DNA from: a virus
DNA length: 64,000 bases
Virus record (IMG/VR): IMGVR_UViG_3300042922_000643
Coordinates: 186,001 to 250,000 of that record
Strand: one strand, 5' to 3'
The notes beneath the pieces are model-generated. The model was given only the letters and a program-made list of their open reading frames with translations. It was not told the origin of the DNA and did no database searches. Positions within the stretch are counted from its first letter, which is position 1, and every line of letters starts with the position of its first letter. Positions 38,765 through 45,418 of this stretch are shown piece by piece. The position numbers were made by a program, and so were the translations under genes.

Positions 38765-39025
38765 GTGCAATCTAATAAGCGACGTCCAAACAGTCTTCCT
38801 GTAGGTACTAAGATTCGAGTAGGTTCTGCTCAATCTGATCGAGGGTGGTATCAGGAAATCGTTGGAAATGATGCAGAGATTGCTCCTTATAATCAAAATG
38901 AAACTTTCCAAGGTTTTGATTATACAATTACAATGAAAAATGGAAGTACATGGTTTATTTATGAAGTCGATGCAATTCCATTTTACAATAGTAGTCTTAT
39001 AGATATGCTTCCTGATTATGAATAA
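38765..39025 (+). CDS. SH3-like paralogue (LPDYE subgroup), 86 aa
   Basis: GTG start at 38765 behind TAGGAGGTTTC. LPVGTKIRVGSAQSDRGWYQ, FDYTITMKNGSTWFIYEVDA, YNSSLIDMLPDYE. Its stop lies immediately before a long hairpin RNA. Confidence 0.8.
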   Translation: MQSNKRRPNSLPVGTKIRVGSAQSDRGWYQEIVGNDAEIAPYNQNETFQGFDYTITMKNGSTWFIYEVDAIPFYNSSLIDMLPDYE

Positions 39026-39026
39026 A

Positions 39027-39139
39027 TTGAGCTTACTATGAACTACTTAAAGGATTTATATAGTTTGGTTTGGACTCAGGGATTTACAACCCCTCCAACT
39101 GAACCTGAATATTCTTTGAGTAGTTCATAGTAAGCTCAA
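39027..39139 (+). ncRNA. long-helix hairpin RNA (divergent UUAUA-type)
   Basis: A 29-nt arm at 39027-39055 (starting TTGAGCTTACTATGAACTAC) pairs with 39111-39139 (ending TAGTTCATAGTAAGCTCAA), with only G-U wobbles. It opens into TTATATAG on the 5' side and CCTGAAT on the 3' side, a variant of the UUAUACG...CCGAA junction. A second fold (GCGATT...AATCGC, 39149-39220) follows in the same gene-free stretch. Confidence 0.6.
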
Positions 39140-39270
39140 ATGGATTTATAAGCGATTTTATTCTCTTGCCTGAATGGTAGACTCCAAGGAGCCAATGCCT
39201 TAGAGAGCGTGGAATCGCTGAATATCTGTTTGTAGCTTACTACCTAATATGAAACGGAGATGAAGTAAAC

Positions 39271-39819
39271 ATGACACAAAGTAGGGTAACATCGACCAGT
39301 AATGTTGTCATGACGGCGGAACAACTCCAGATTGCTGAAGAAGCATTGAGTCAAACTGTACGTCAGGGAACCATGAAAGTGGATGACGGAACTCCTCAGT
39401 TCGCGCCGACAATTAAACCCACTACCTTAGTACTGGAAGGCGCTCCACAGCGTCAGAACAGGGATTCTAAGTGGTATTTGAACCGCGAAGGGGAGTTATC
39501 CGTCGTAACAAACGAAGCCTCTAATGAGGCGCTGGGCATCCTTGAATTGCGTGTATCCAATGCAACAGAAAATCAGCAAGCCTCGGGAATTCTTTGCAAG
39601 GTTTCTATGAATTCACTAGTCGGATGGGATTATGGTATCAGCATTTTTGAATCCAGAAATGAACCTGGTGCAATCTACCTTCGGACAGACGGCAGCCGTG
39701 AAATCGGTACAGACTCCCGCGGTAAAAAGGAATACTACCGTCCTCGGCAATTGAACAACGCAACAGAAGCTCAAATTTTGAGTTTCGTATCGAAGTTCTT
39801 GAAACCACGTCAACAGTAA
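39271..39819 (+). CDS. hypothetical protein, 182 aa
   Basis: ATG 39271 behind ACGGAGATG. N-terminal helix (MTAEQLQIAEEALSQTV), then a beta-rich domain with WYLNREGELSVVTNEAS, GWDYGISIFE and IYLRTDGSREIG. A C-terminal helix follows. No family recognised. First gene of the run leading to the conjugation module. Confidence 0.75.
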   Translation: MTQSRVTSTSNVVMTAEQLQIAEEALSQTVRQGTMKVDDGTPQFAPTIKPTTLVLEGAPQRQNRDSKWYLNREGELSVVTNEASNEALGILELRVSNATENQQASGILCKVSMNSLVGWDYGISIFESRNEPGAIYLRTDGSREIGTDSRGKKEYYRPRQLNNATEAQILSFVSKFLKPRQQ

Positions 39820-39870
39820 AGACCTCAAGGGGAGGGGTTAAACTCCCTCTCCAAAAGGAGGCTATCATAT

Positions 39871-40185
39871 ATGATTTTTGATCCTGGCAGTTTAATTGTT
39901 GCATTAGAAAATCCCTATACCATCACCAAAGAAGGGACAATTTGGACTGTTCTTTATACTTACACAACAAAGACCTTAGAAGATGCTATGATTGTTACAA
40001 GCCCAACGAATATCACAGCTATTCAACATTATAAAAAATCCATAGAAGTAAATCCTAAAGTATTCCCAATAAAAGGGGAATGTAAGGAATGCTATAGTGT
40101 TCTTTCTCGTTATTTTACTCAACTGAACGTCTTTAATAATGAAGAATCCTTAGTTTTTCTACAAGATTTAGAATTGGAGGTGTAA
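39871..40185 (+). CDS. SH3-like paralogue with signature tail, 104 aa
   Basis: ATG 39871 behind AAAAGGAGGC. PGSLIVALENPYTITKEGTI, WTVLYTY, and an FNNEESLVFLQDLELEV ending. Ends with TTGGAGGTG serving the metallo-beta-lactamase gene. Confidence 0.74.
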   Translation: MIFDPGSLIVALENPYTITKEGTIWTVLYTYTTKTLEDAMIVTSPTNITAIQHYKKSIEVNPKVFPIKGECKECYSVLSRYFTQLNVFNNEESLVFLQDLELEV

Positions 40186-40187
40186 AA

Positions 40188-40964
40188 ATGACACAAGCAA
40201 TCAATGGGACTTTTGAGCTTGTGATGCTCGGAACAGGCTCCATGCAGGCAAATAACTATTTCAATAATAACGCTTTGTTGATGTCTACCGATTACACTCT
40301 AGCAATAGATTGTGGAACGACTTTTAAGCAAGCGTTATGCGAATTGGGTTTCAATTATGCAGATATCGATGGCATATTGATTACCCATATTCACTCTGAT
40401 CACGTCGGCGGCCTTGAAACACTCGCCTATGCAGGAAGATATGAACTCGAACGTAAGTTTGATTTAATCGGTGATTCTGAAATGATCAAAGAGCTCTGGG
40501 ATAGCACTCTTAAGGGTGGTCTTGAGCTCACCGCTGAAGGCAGAATGACGATCAACGATTATTTCAATGTTATTGAGCTTCCGAGAGATACTGAAAAGAT
40601 CATTGGCGGTTATGCTCTTGAGCTTTTAAAAACACCTCATGTTCCTCAAAAGGTGAACTATTCGGTATTCATCAATCGAAATATCTTCTATTCAGCAGAT
40701 GTCCGCTTCGATGAAAAGCTTGTTTATCACGCCTTGGAAGAAAGAAAATGTACATTAGCTTTCCATGATTGCAATTTTGGCGATCCGACAGTCGTTCATG
40801 CTTCTTTTCAAGACTTAGCAACATTGCCCCGTGAAGCCCAGCAAAGAATTTATTTGATGCATTACGGTGACAATGTTGAAGATTTCTACGGTCAAACGGG
40901 TGAAATGTCTATTCTTGAACAAGGTGTTTTTTATAACATCGTCAATGGTGTAATTACAAATTGA
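40188..40964 (+). CDS. metallo-beta-lactamase fold hydrolase, 258 aa
   Basis: ATG 40188 behind GGAGGTG. Signature THIHSDHVGG (H67, H69, D71, H72) with preceding LAIDCGTTF strand. HVPQKVNYSVFINRNIFYSA and LAFHDCNFG supply further metal-site positions. The SMQANNYFNNNALL opening is typical of the RNase Z / MBL-fold branch. Stand-alone MBL proteins have been reported beside some bacterial E1/E2/JAB operons, so this could belong to the module starting at 44474; RNA cleavage is the alternative. Confidence 0.88.
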   Translation: MTQAINGTFELVMLGTGSMQANNYFNNNALLMSTDYTLAIDCGTTFKQALCELGFNYADIDGILITHIHSDHVGGLETLAYAGRYELERKFDLIGDSEMIKELWDSTLKGGLELTAEGRMTINDYFNVIELPRDTEKIIGGYALELLKTPHVPQKVNYSVFINRNIFYSADVRFDEKLVYHALEERKCTLAFHDCNFGDPTVVHASFQDLATLPREAQQRIYLMHYGDNVEDFYGQTGEMSILEQGVFYNIVNGVITN

Positions 40965-40982
40965 AAGTGAGGCGCTGAAAAA

Positions 40983-41810
40983 ATGTTTATTGCAGGTACT
41001 CAAGTCTATTATGTTGAAATTCGTCAGGGCAGCAAGGTTAAACGGATTGTTCTTCCTATGGAAGACGGCATCTTGGACAAGCTGAAGGCTTTCCTTTCAG
41101 AGTATCCTTATCTGTTTCATGCTCGGCAAGGTGAAGCGCAAGTGACTTCTCACGAAGTTGCAAATCCACCTGCTGTGATTTTTGATAATCTCCACTTCAA
41201 GGCAGATCATATCATTAATGCAACAATGTATGGTCATCCCGACATTCCATCAGGCACTCTTCGCTATTCTGCGGAATTGATTGCCGCGATTCAGGCGATG
41301 CAGCCGCTAAAATCACAGGTTGTTGAGGAAGAAGTAAAACCTCTTACTCCTGATGAAGAACTTCGGTTGAAGCTTGCAGGTCAACAGAGTGAAGCAGCTC
41401 AACAACAAGAAAAATCCAGTGTTCAGACAGTTGCTCCAGCGAAAGAGCCTGTAGTTATTCCTCCGCCAGCACCATCTGGTGAAGATCAGCTTAGACGCCA
41501 GCTCGAAGAAGCAAAACAAAGTAGGGTTTTTACCCCTCAGGCAGGCGCTGCTGGACAGGTTATACCTCATACTCAACAAGAAGCAGGTTCCGAAAGAAAG
41601 GTTTCAACGTACGCTTCAGTTAATGACGTTATCGATATTCTCGGAAGAATGAGTACGAAGCTTGATTTCGTGGTTGCTATGAGCAGTTTGCCTGCTGGTA
41701 ACCTGACAGGAAAAGAACTCTCAGTTTGGTTTGCGAAATCAACTGTTGAGCACGGCTACGACAAAACGTTTGAAATTTTGGCTTTGAAACTCCAAGGAAA
41801 GTTGGAATAG
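40983..41810 (+). CDS. modular protein with EDQLRRQLEEA motif, 275 aa
   Basis: ATG 40983 behind GTGAGGCGC. Residues 1-100 form an alpha/beta domain. Residues 105-205 are a disordered Pro/Gln/Ala linker containing SGEDQLRRQLEEAKQSRVF, similar to SLEDQL-K/R-AA units in the 559-aa protein downstream. The C-terminal 65 residues are a helical domain (VNDVIDILGRMSTKLDFVVA). The shared linker motif suggests both proteins bind the same partner. Function unknown. Confidence 0.78.
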   Translation: MFIAGTQVYYVEIRQGSKVKRIVLPMEDGILDKLKAFLSEYPYLFHARQGEAQVTSHEVANPPAVIFDNLHFKADHIINATMYGHPDIPSGTLRYSAELIAAIQAMQPLKSQVVEEEVKPLTPDEELRLKLAGQQSEAAQQQEKSSVQTVAPAKEPVVIPPPAPSGEDQLRRQLEEAKQSRVFTPQAGAAGQVIPHTQQEAGSERKVSTYASVNDVIDILGRMSTKLDFVVAMSSLPAGNLTGKELSVWFAKSTVEHGYDKTFEILALKLQGKLE

Positions 41811-41813
41811 CCG

Positions 41814-42221
41814 ATGAATGATAACACGATTCAATTGATTAGGGACTATGTGGATCAAATATCCGCTTCCCTGGGTGTTGCCGCTGAAAAGGTCTTTGAG
41901 GCCTTGATGCGGCAGCAAATGATCGAAGGTGTAATGGGTATTATCGTTAAGTTGGTATTGTTTATTTCAGCCATTGTCGCTTTCAAATTGTATTATCGCT
42001 ATGTCTTTACAATGTATCTGAAGAATAAAGAAGCAGGTAAATACGACTACTTGGATGAAGGACCTATCTTCATATGTGTAGGCCTTGCGCTTTCAATCGT
42101 TTTTATCTTCGTCACTTTCTTAATTTTGATCTTGAATTTGACAACGCATTTAACTCAAATCCTCAACCCTCAATATCATGTATTGAAAGATCTTCTTTAT
42201 ATGGTAACGGGGAAACAATAA
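41814..42221 (+). CDS. membrane protein, 135 aa
   Basis: ATG 41814 three bases after the previous stop. Two membrane segments (IVKLVLFISAIVAFKLYYRY; GPIFICVGLALSIVFIFVTF) with an amphipathic N-terminal helix. Sits between two proteins that share a linker motif, so may anchor them. Function unknown. Confidence 0.74.
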   Translation: MNDNTIQLIRDYVDQISASLGVAAEKVFEALMRQQMIEGVMGIIVKLVLFISAIVAFKLYYRYVFTMYLKNKEAGKYDYLDEGPIFICVGLALSIVFIFVTFLILILNLTTHLTQILNPQYHVLKDLLYMVTGKQ

Positions 42222-42237
42222 AACTTTTTGTTATATC

Positions 42238-42266
42238 TTGGCAAGTACCTTAAAGTCAAGTATACT
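42238..42266 (+). promoter_or_regulatory. sigma-A-type promoter
   Basis: TTGGCA, 17-nt spacer, TATACT. Five of six consensus bases in each box, in the gap before the 559-aa gene, followed by a structured 150-nt leader. Confidence 0.75.
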
Positions 42267-42269
42267 TAA

Positions 42270-42420
42270 AGGAGGCGAGGAAGATGTAATCCTTCAGGTA
42301 ACAACTAGATTAATTCTAGTATGCAAAATACATTTGGGCTAAAGGTCGCTAGTATTAGGGGCGGCCCAGCATGGCTTGAGGGGATTAGGGCTATGCACAA
42401 AATAATCATCTTGAGGAGGA
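42270..42420 (+). promoter_or_regulatory. leader with start-stop ORF and structured RNA
   Basis: AAAGGAGG and then ATG-TAA (42284-42289) directly after the promoter. The rest includes CTAGATTAATTCTAG (hairpin) and several GGC/GCC stems before the SD GAGGAGG of the next gene. Possible attenuation region. Confidence 0.45.
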
Positions 42421-42426
42421 TGATGT

Positions 42427-44106
42427 ATGTCCTGGAAAAAAGTAAGTGACATCGTAAAAGACAGCCTGATTGATTTGAGGGGTGTCGAGTACAAGGTGAT
42501 CGAGAACAAACATTCCGATCTTCTTGTGGCTAAAGTCAGTAACCCTGCATTCGTACTCAGCTTAGAGACACTGATTGATATCGTTCAAAATGACGACTGG
42601 GAAGGATCGGCACATGAGATTTACGTGAAATCCGAACCCAAACCGCAGATTCCGCAATATACCGCGGCAAGAAAGCCAGGCGTTCAAGAGGACTTTGTTC
42701 ATTCAGAGATTCAATCTCGGTTTGCAGCCAAAGGCCCTTCGCTTGAAGATCAGCTGAAAGCTGCAACAGCAGGTACGACACCAGAACGCAAGGTATTTGC
42801 AACTGCCGTAGCAGGTCCAAGCCTTGAAGATCAACTCAGAGCAGCTAGAACCGAATCTGGAATCTCAGAAGTTCGTTCCCAGCTTGCTGGAGTTGGTGTC
42901 CAAGCAGCTTCGGCAGCACAGGGCGTTGCAAGGGTTGATCAGGCCGTTGAAAAGGTGGCTAAGCTCAATTCAGAACGTCACTACAACGTTCAAGGCCAGA
43001 TGTCTCGTGTAGAAGGCTCTGTTCGTAATGTCCAGAATCAGGCTACCGAGCTTAGCTGGCATGTGCAAAGCGTGCAGGACGATGTCGAAAACGTGGTGGA
43101 ACGCGTAAGTTCCTTAGAGCATCAGGCGCTCGAAGCCAGAATCAATCAAGACCTGAACACCCAAAAATCGGCGAAAGCCCAAGGAGGAAATTCTATGTCT
43201 ATCAAAAAATTGCTCGGTAACTTCACAGGTCTGTTCGGTAAGGTCGAAGGTCAGTTCGCTTATTCCCCAGCTGGTCTGGCAGTTCGTAAGAACCCTAACG
43301 AATACGGCTCCAACTGGATCGTATACGATGCTAAAACTCGCTCCCTGACTGACGTTCAAGACTTGGTTCTTGACTTCAATATCCCTGCATTCCAGCTGCC
43401 TGTCACTGAAGACGCCGTGAACGAAGGCGACATCATCCTGAACAACGGTAAATTCCAGTACGTTGTTGAGATCAATGATGGATACGTGAAAACGATCTCT
43501 CCTTCCGACAGCTCGTACAGCAGCGTTATCCCTACCCGTAACCAGTTCCTGAACAAAACGTTCTACACTACGGTGAAGACGCTTAGTCTGGCTGGCGAAG
43601 GTGGATTCGATCCGATGTTGCTGATGGCTATGAACAAAGGCGGCGACAAGCAAGATCTGCTTCCATTCCTGCTCATGAGCGGTGGACTGGGCGGTAATGG
43701 CGCAGCTGCAACTGGCGGCATTGATCCAATGATGCTGGCTCTGATCGGTGACAACACCGAAGACTTGCTTCCATTCCTGCTTCTGCAACAGGGCGGCGTG
43801 GCTGACAAAGGTATCAATCCTTTGATGCTGCTTCTGATGACTGACAAAGGCGGCGACTCGAAAGATAGCCTGCTTCCATTGCTCTTGATGGGTGGCGGTC
43901 TTGGTGGAGCTGGTGGCGCTCAAGCAGGTGGTATCCAGTCGATGCTTCCGTTCTTGCTCATGAGCGGTGATAAAGGCGGAGACAGCGGAATCAAAGACAT
44001 CTTGATGATGCAAGCACTGGGCGGTGGCGCTGGTTTCGGTAACCTCTTCGGTGGTACAGCACCAGCTGCAACTCCAGTAACTCCAGCGGCTCCAGCGGCT
44101 GAGTAA
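42427..44106 (+). CDS. modular coiled-coil protein with Leu/Met/Gly repeats, 559 aa
   Basis: ATG 42427. Residues 1-65 are a small SH3-like domain; 75-150 a linker with two SLEDQL motifs; 150-250 a coiled coil (VRNVQNQATELSWHVQSVQD). About 260-395 is a beta-rich domain, and 395-545 a repeat region. There, GGxDPMLL/INPLML segments alternate with DLLPFLLMSGG-type segments and glycine runs (at least four rounds). An in-frame SD and ATG (43195) would release the 303-aa C-terminal half alone. The repeats look like stacked hydrophobic helices with Gly linkers. Function unknown. Confidence 0.83.
   Translation: MSWKKVSDIVKDSLIDLRGVEYKVIENKHSDLLVAKVSNPAFVLSLETLIDIVQNDDWEGSAHEIYVKSEPKPQIPQYTAARKPGVQEDFVHSEIQSRFAAKGPSLEDQLKAATAGTTPERKVFATAVAGPSLEDQLRAARTESGISEVRSQLAGVGVQAASAAQGVARVDQAVEKVAKLNSERHYNVQGQMSRVEGSVRNVQNQATELSWHVQSVQDDVENVVERVSSLEHQALEARINQDLNTQKSAKAQGGNSMSIKKLLGNFTGLFGKVEGQFAYSPAGLAVRKNPNEYGSNWIVYDAKTRSLTDVQDLVLDFNIPAFQLPVTEDAVNEGDIILNNGKFQYVVEINDGYVKTISPSDSSYSSVIPTRNQFLNKTFYTTVKTLSLAGEGGFDPMLLMAMNKGGDKQDLLPFLLMSGGLGGNGAAATGGIDPMMLALIGDNTEDLLPFLLLQQGGVADKGINPLMLLLMTDKGGDSKDSLLPLLLMGGGLGGAGGAQAGGIQSMLPFLLMSGDKGGDSGIKDILMMQALGGGAGFGNLFGGTAPAATPVTPAAPAAE
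43181..43197 (+). promoter_or_regulatory. internal in-frame ribosome binding site and start
   Basis: AAGGAGGAAATTCT before in-frame ATG 43195. Codon bias becomes strongly optimal downstream, as in the 10087 case, supporting use of this start. Confidence 0.65.
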
Positions 44107-44122
44107 GAAAGGTTGATGTGTC

Positions 44123-44299
44123 TTGGGCGAGAAGGAACTTCGGCAAGCTGCTAGAGGGATGTATAAAACCGCTGAACAGATGAAGATGCTCAGACTTGCC
44201 CAAGAAGGCACATTGGCTCAGTATCTTCTCAAGAAAGAGTTCAGCAAGATGCAACGCAAGATGAATGCCAAGGTCCGCAAGGCTCTTGGTATCAAGTAG
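44123..44299 (+). CDS. small basic helical protein, 58 aa
   Basis: TTG start at 44123 behind GAAAGGTTGATG. All-helical and basic (ELRQAARGMYKTAEQMKMLR; KKEFSKMQRKMNAKVRKALG). Followed by a strong terminator. Function unknown. Confidence 0.65.
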   Translation: MGEKELRQAARGMYKTAEQMKMLRLAQEGTLAQYLLKKEFSKMQRKMNAKVRKALGIK

Positions 44300-44312
44300 T
44301 CGAACCGACGTC

Positions 44313-44356
44313 GGGGCTCCTTGAAGTGATAAAGACTTCGGGAGCTCTCCTTTCTT
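44313..44356 (+). terminator. Rho-independent terminator
   Basis: GGGGCTCCTTGAAGT pairs with ACTTCGGGAGCTCTCC, then TTTCTT. It separates the repeat-protein unit from the ubiquitin-like module. Confidence 0.82.
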
Positions 44357-44446
44357 AAAGTGACTAGATGAGGATGATGGCTGCGGGTAGGGGCAAGTTG
44401 GCTTGCTGTGTAATCTAGTTATTATTCATTCGTTTTACCCAAACCA

Positions 44447-44468
44447 AAACCCAAATTAGAGGAGTGTT
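44447..44468 (+). promoter_or_regulatory. conserved leader with ribosome binding site, type B
   Basis: AAACCCAAATTAGAGGAG followed by TGTT. Almost identical to 2835-2858. It gives the tandem ubiquitin-like gene a strong start. Confidence 0.55.
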
Positions 44469-44473
44469 GCATT

Positions 44474-44839
44474 ATGGCACGCACAGTACACTACGGAACT
44501 AACAAACCTTTCACTATCTTCGACGACAAACTTTCTATCGAAGACATCAAGAAGACTATGGCCGATTATTTCCCTGAAGTTGCAAACGCTACGGCACGCG
44601 TCGAAGGCGACAACATTTACCTGGAAGTGAAGGCTGGTACGAAAGGTTCGGGACCACGTACTGTTCATTACGGCACTAACAAGCCGTTCACAATCTTTGA
44701 CGAAAAGCTGTCGATTGAAGACATCAAGAAAACCATGGCTGACTACTTCCCTGAAGTAGCAAACGCCAGCGCTCGGGTTGAAGGTAACAACATCTACCTG
44801 GAAGTGAAAGCAGGCACTAAAGGCCTGATCTTGGCCTAA
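44474..44839 (+). CDS. tandem ubiquitin-like protein, PRTRC system protein C type, 121 aa
   Basis: ATG 44474. Two units of about 55 residues (4-58 and 63-117), each TVHYGTNKPFTIFD, SIEDIKKTMADYFPEVANA, NIYLEVKAGTKG. The layout FxYNG..L.DP..S...V...YA..YPEL..A...Y.F....GTKG is that of PRTRC protein C, a predicted beta-grasp ubiquitin-like protein. The units differ at only three residues although many synonymous sites differ. Unit 1 ends GTKG then a SGPR linker; unit 2 ends GTKG then LILA, so both need proteolytic exposure of glycine. Heads the E2/JAB/E1 genes. Confidence 0.85.
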   Translation: MARTVHYGTNKPFTIFDDKLSIEDIKKTMADYFPEVANATARVEGDNIYLEVKAGTKGSGPRTVHYGTNKPFTIFDEKLSIEDIKKTMADYFPEVANASARVEGNNIYLEVKAGTKGLILA

Positions 44840-44877
44840 TCTGCTTCTAGCAGAATTGGCTAGATTCTTGTAAACTA

Positions 44878-44916
44878 GGGCAGGAGGGGCTACCAAGCTC
44901 TTTCCTGCCTTTTTTT
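44878..44916 (+). terminator. Rho-independent terminator
   Basis: GGCAGGA...TTTCCTGCC stem followed by TTTTTTT. The ubiquitin-like gene thus has its own short transcript, with read-through to the enzymes. Confidence 0.88.
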
Positions 44917-44960
44917 ATGTAACTTTGGGCAAATAGACTCAAAAGGAGGTTCGGAAAACA

Positions 44961-45404
44961 ATGGATGAAATCTTAATTACTAGTATTAATGGTGTACCCA
45001 TCAACAGAGCAGTCCCACTCACCACAGAAGAGGTTTTCTTCGGAGAAGATGATCAAGTTGAAGGCGGTAATGGGCTTGAGCAGGAAGCTGCAACAGCTGT
45101 AGAGCCTGAAGCACAAAAAGACGTCTGGGAAGCTAATGAATTCCAGTCCGTTTATCGTCAGCTCATTGGTCATTTCGAAACATTAGAATCCCGAGACACA
45201 CTGGATAGTCGGACACGGGAACTTATGAGCTTGATTGGTGAAGCTACAACTGTTTCCGAATTTGATAGTTATAGCGATGACCAACTCAACAGTTTTCTTT
45301 CTCAGATTCATAATGTTCTTCCGCGTCTTGAAAGAAACTTTAGCCAGTTCGATTCGGATATGGCTAGATCCCGCGCAGTCGTCGCCGATATTGATTTTAT
45401 TTAA
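44961..45404 (+). CDS. conjugation-module accessory protein, 147 aa
   Basis: ATG 44961 behind AAAAGGAGGTTCG. Acidic N-terminal linker (FFGEDDQVEGGNGLEQEAAT), then a helical C-terminal half (FQSVYRQLIGHFETLESRDT; LNSFLSQIHNVLPRLERNF). Its position between the ubiquitin-like and E2-like genes suggests a subunit of the system, perhaps a PRTRC-E/F equivalent. I see no sequence match to those. Confidence 0.75.
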   Translation: MDEILITSINGVPINRAVPLTTEEVFFGEDDQVEGGNGLEQEAATAVEPEAQKDVWEANEFQSVYRQLIGHFETLESRDTLDSRTRELMSLIGEATTVSEFDSYSDDQLNSFLSQIHNVLPRLERNFSQFDSDMARSRAVVADIDFI

Positions 45405-45418
45405 GGAGGTGTTAGGTC

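Noticed and set aside
44961-45404. Naming the 147-aa protein PRTRC protein E or F
   Set aside because: Position fits but I see no motif linking it to those families.
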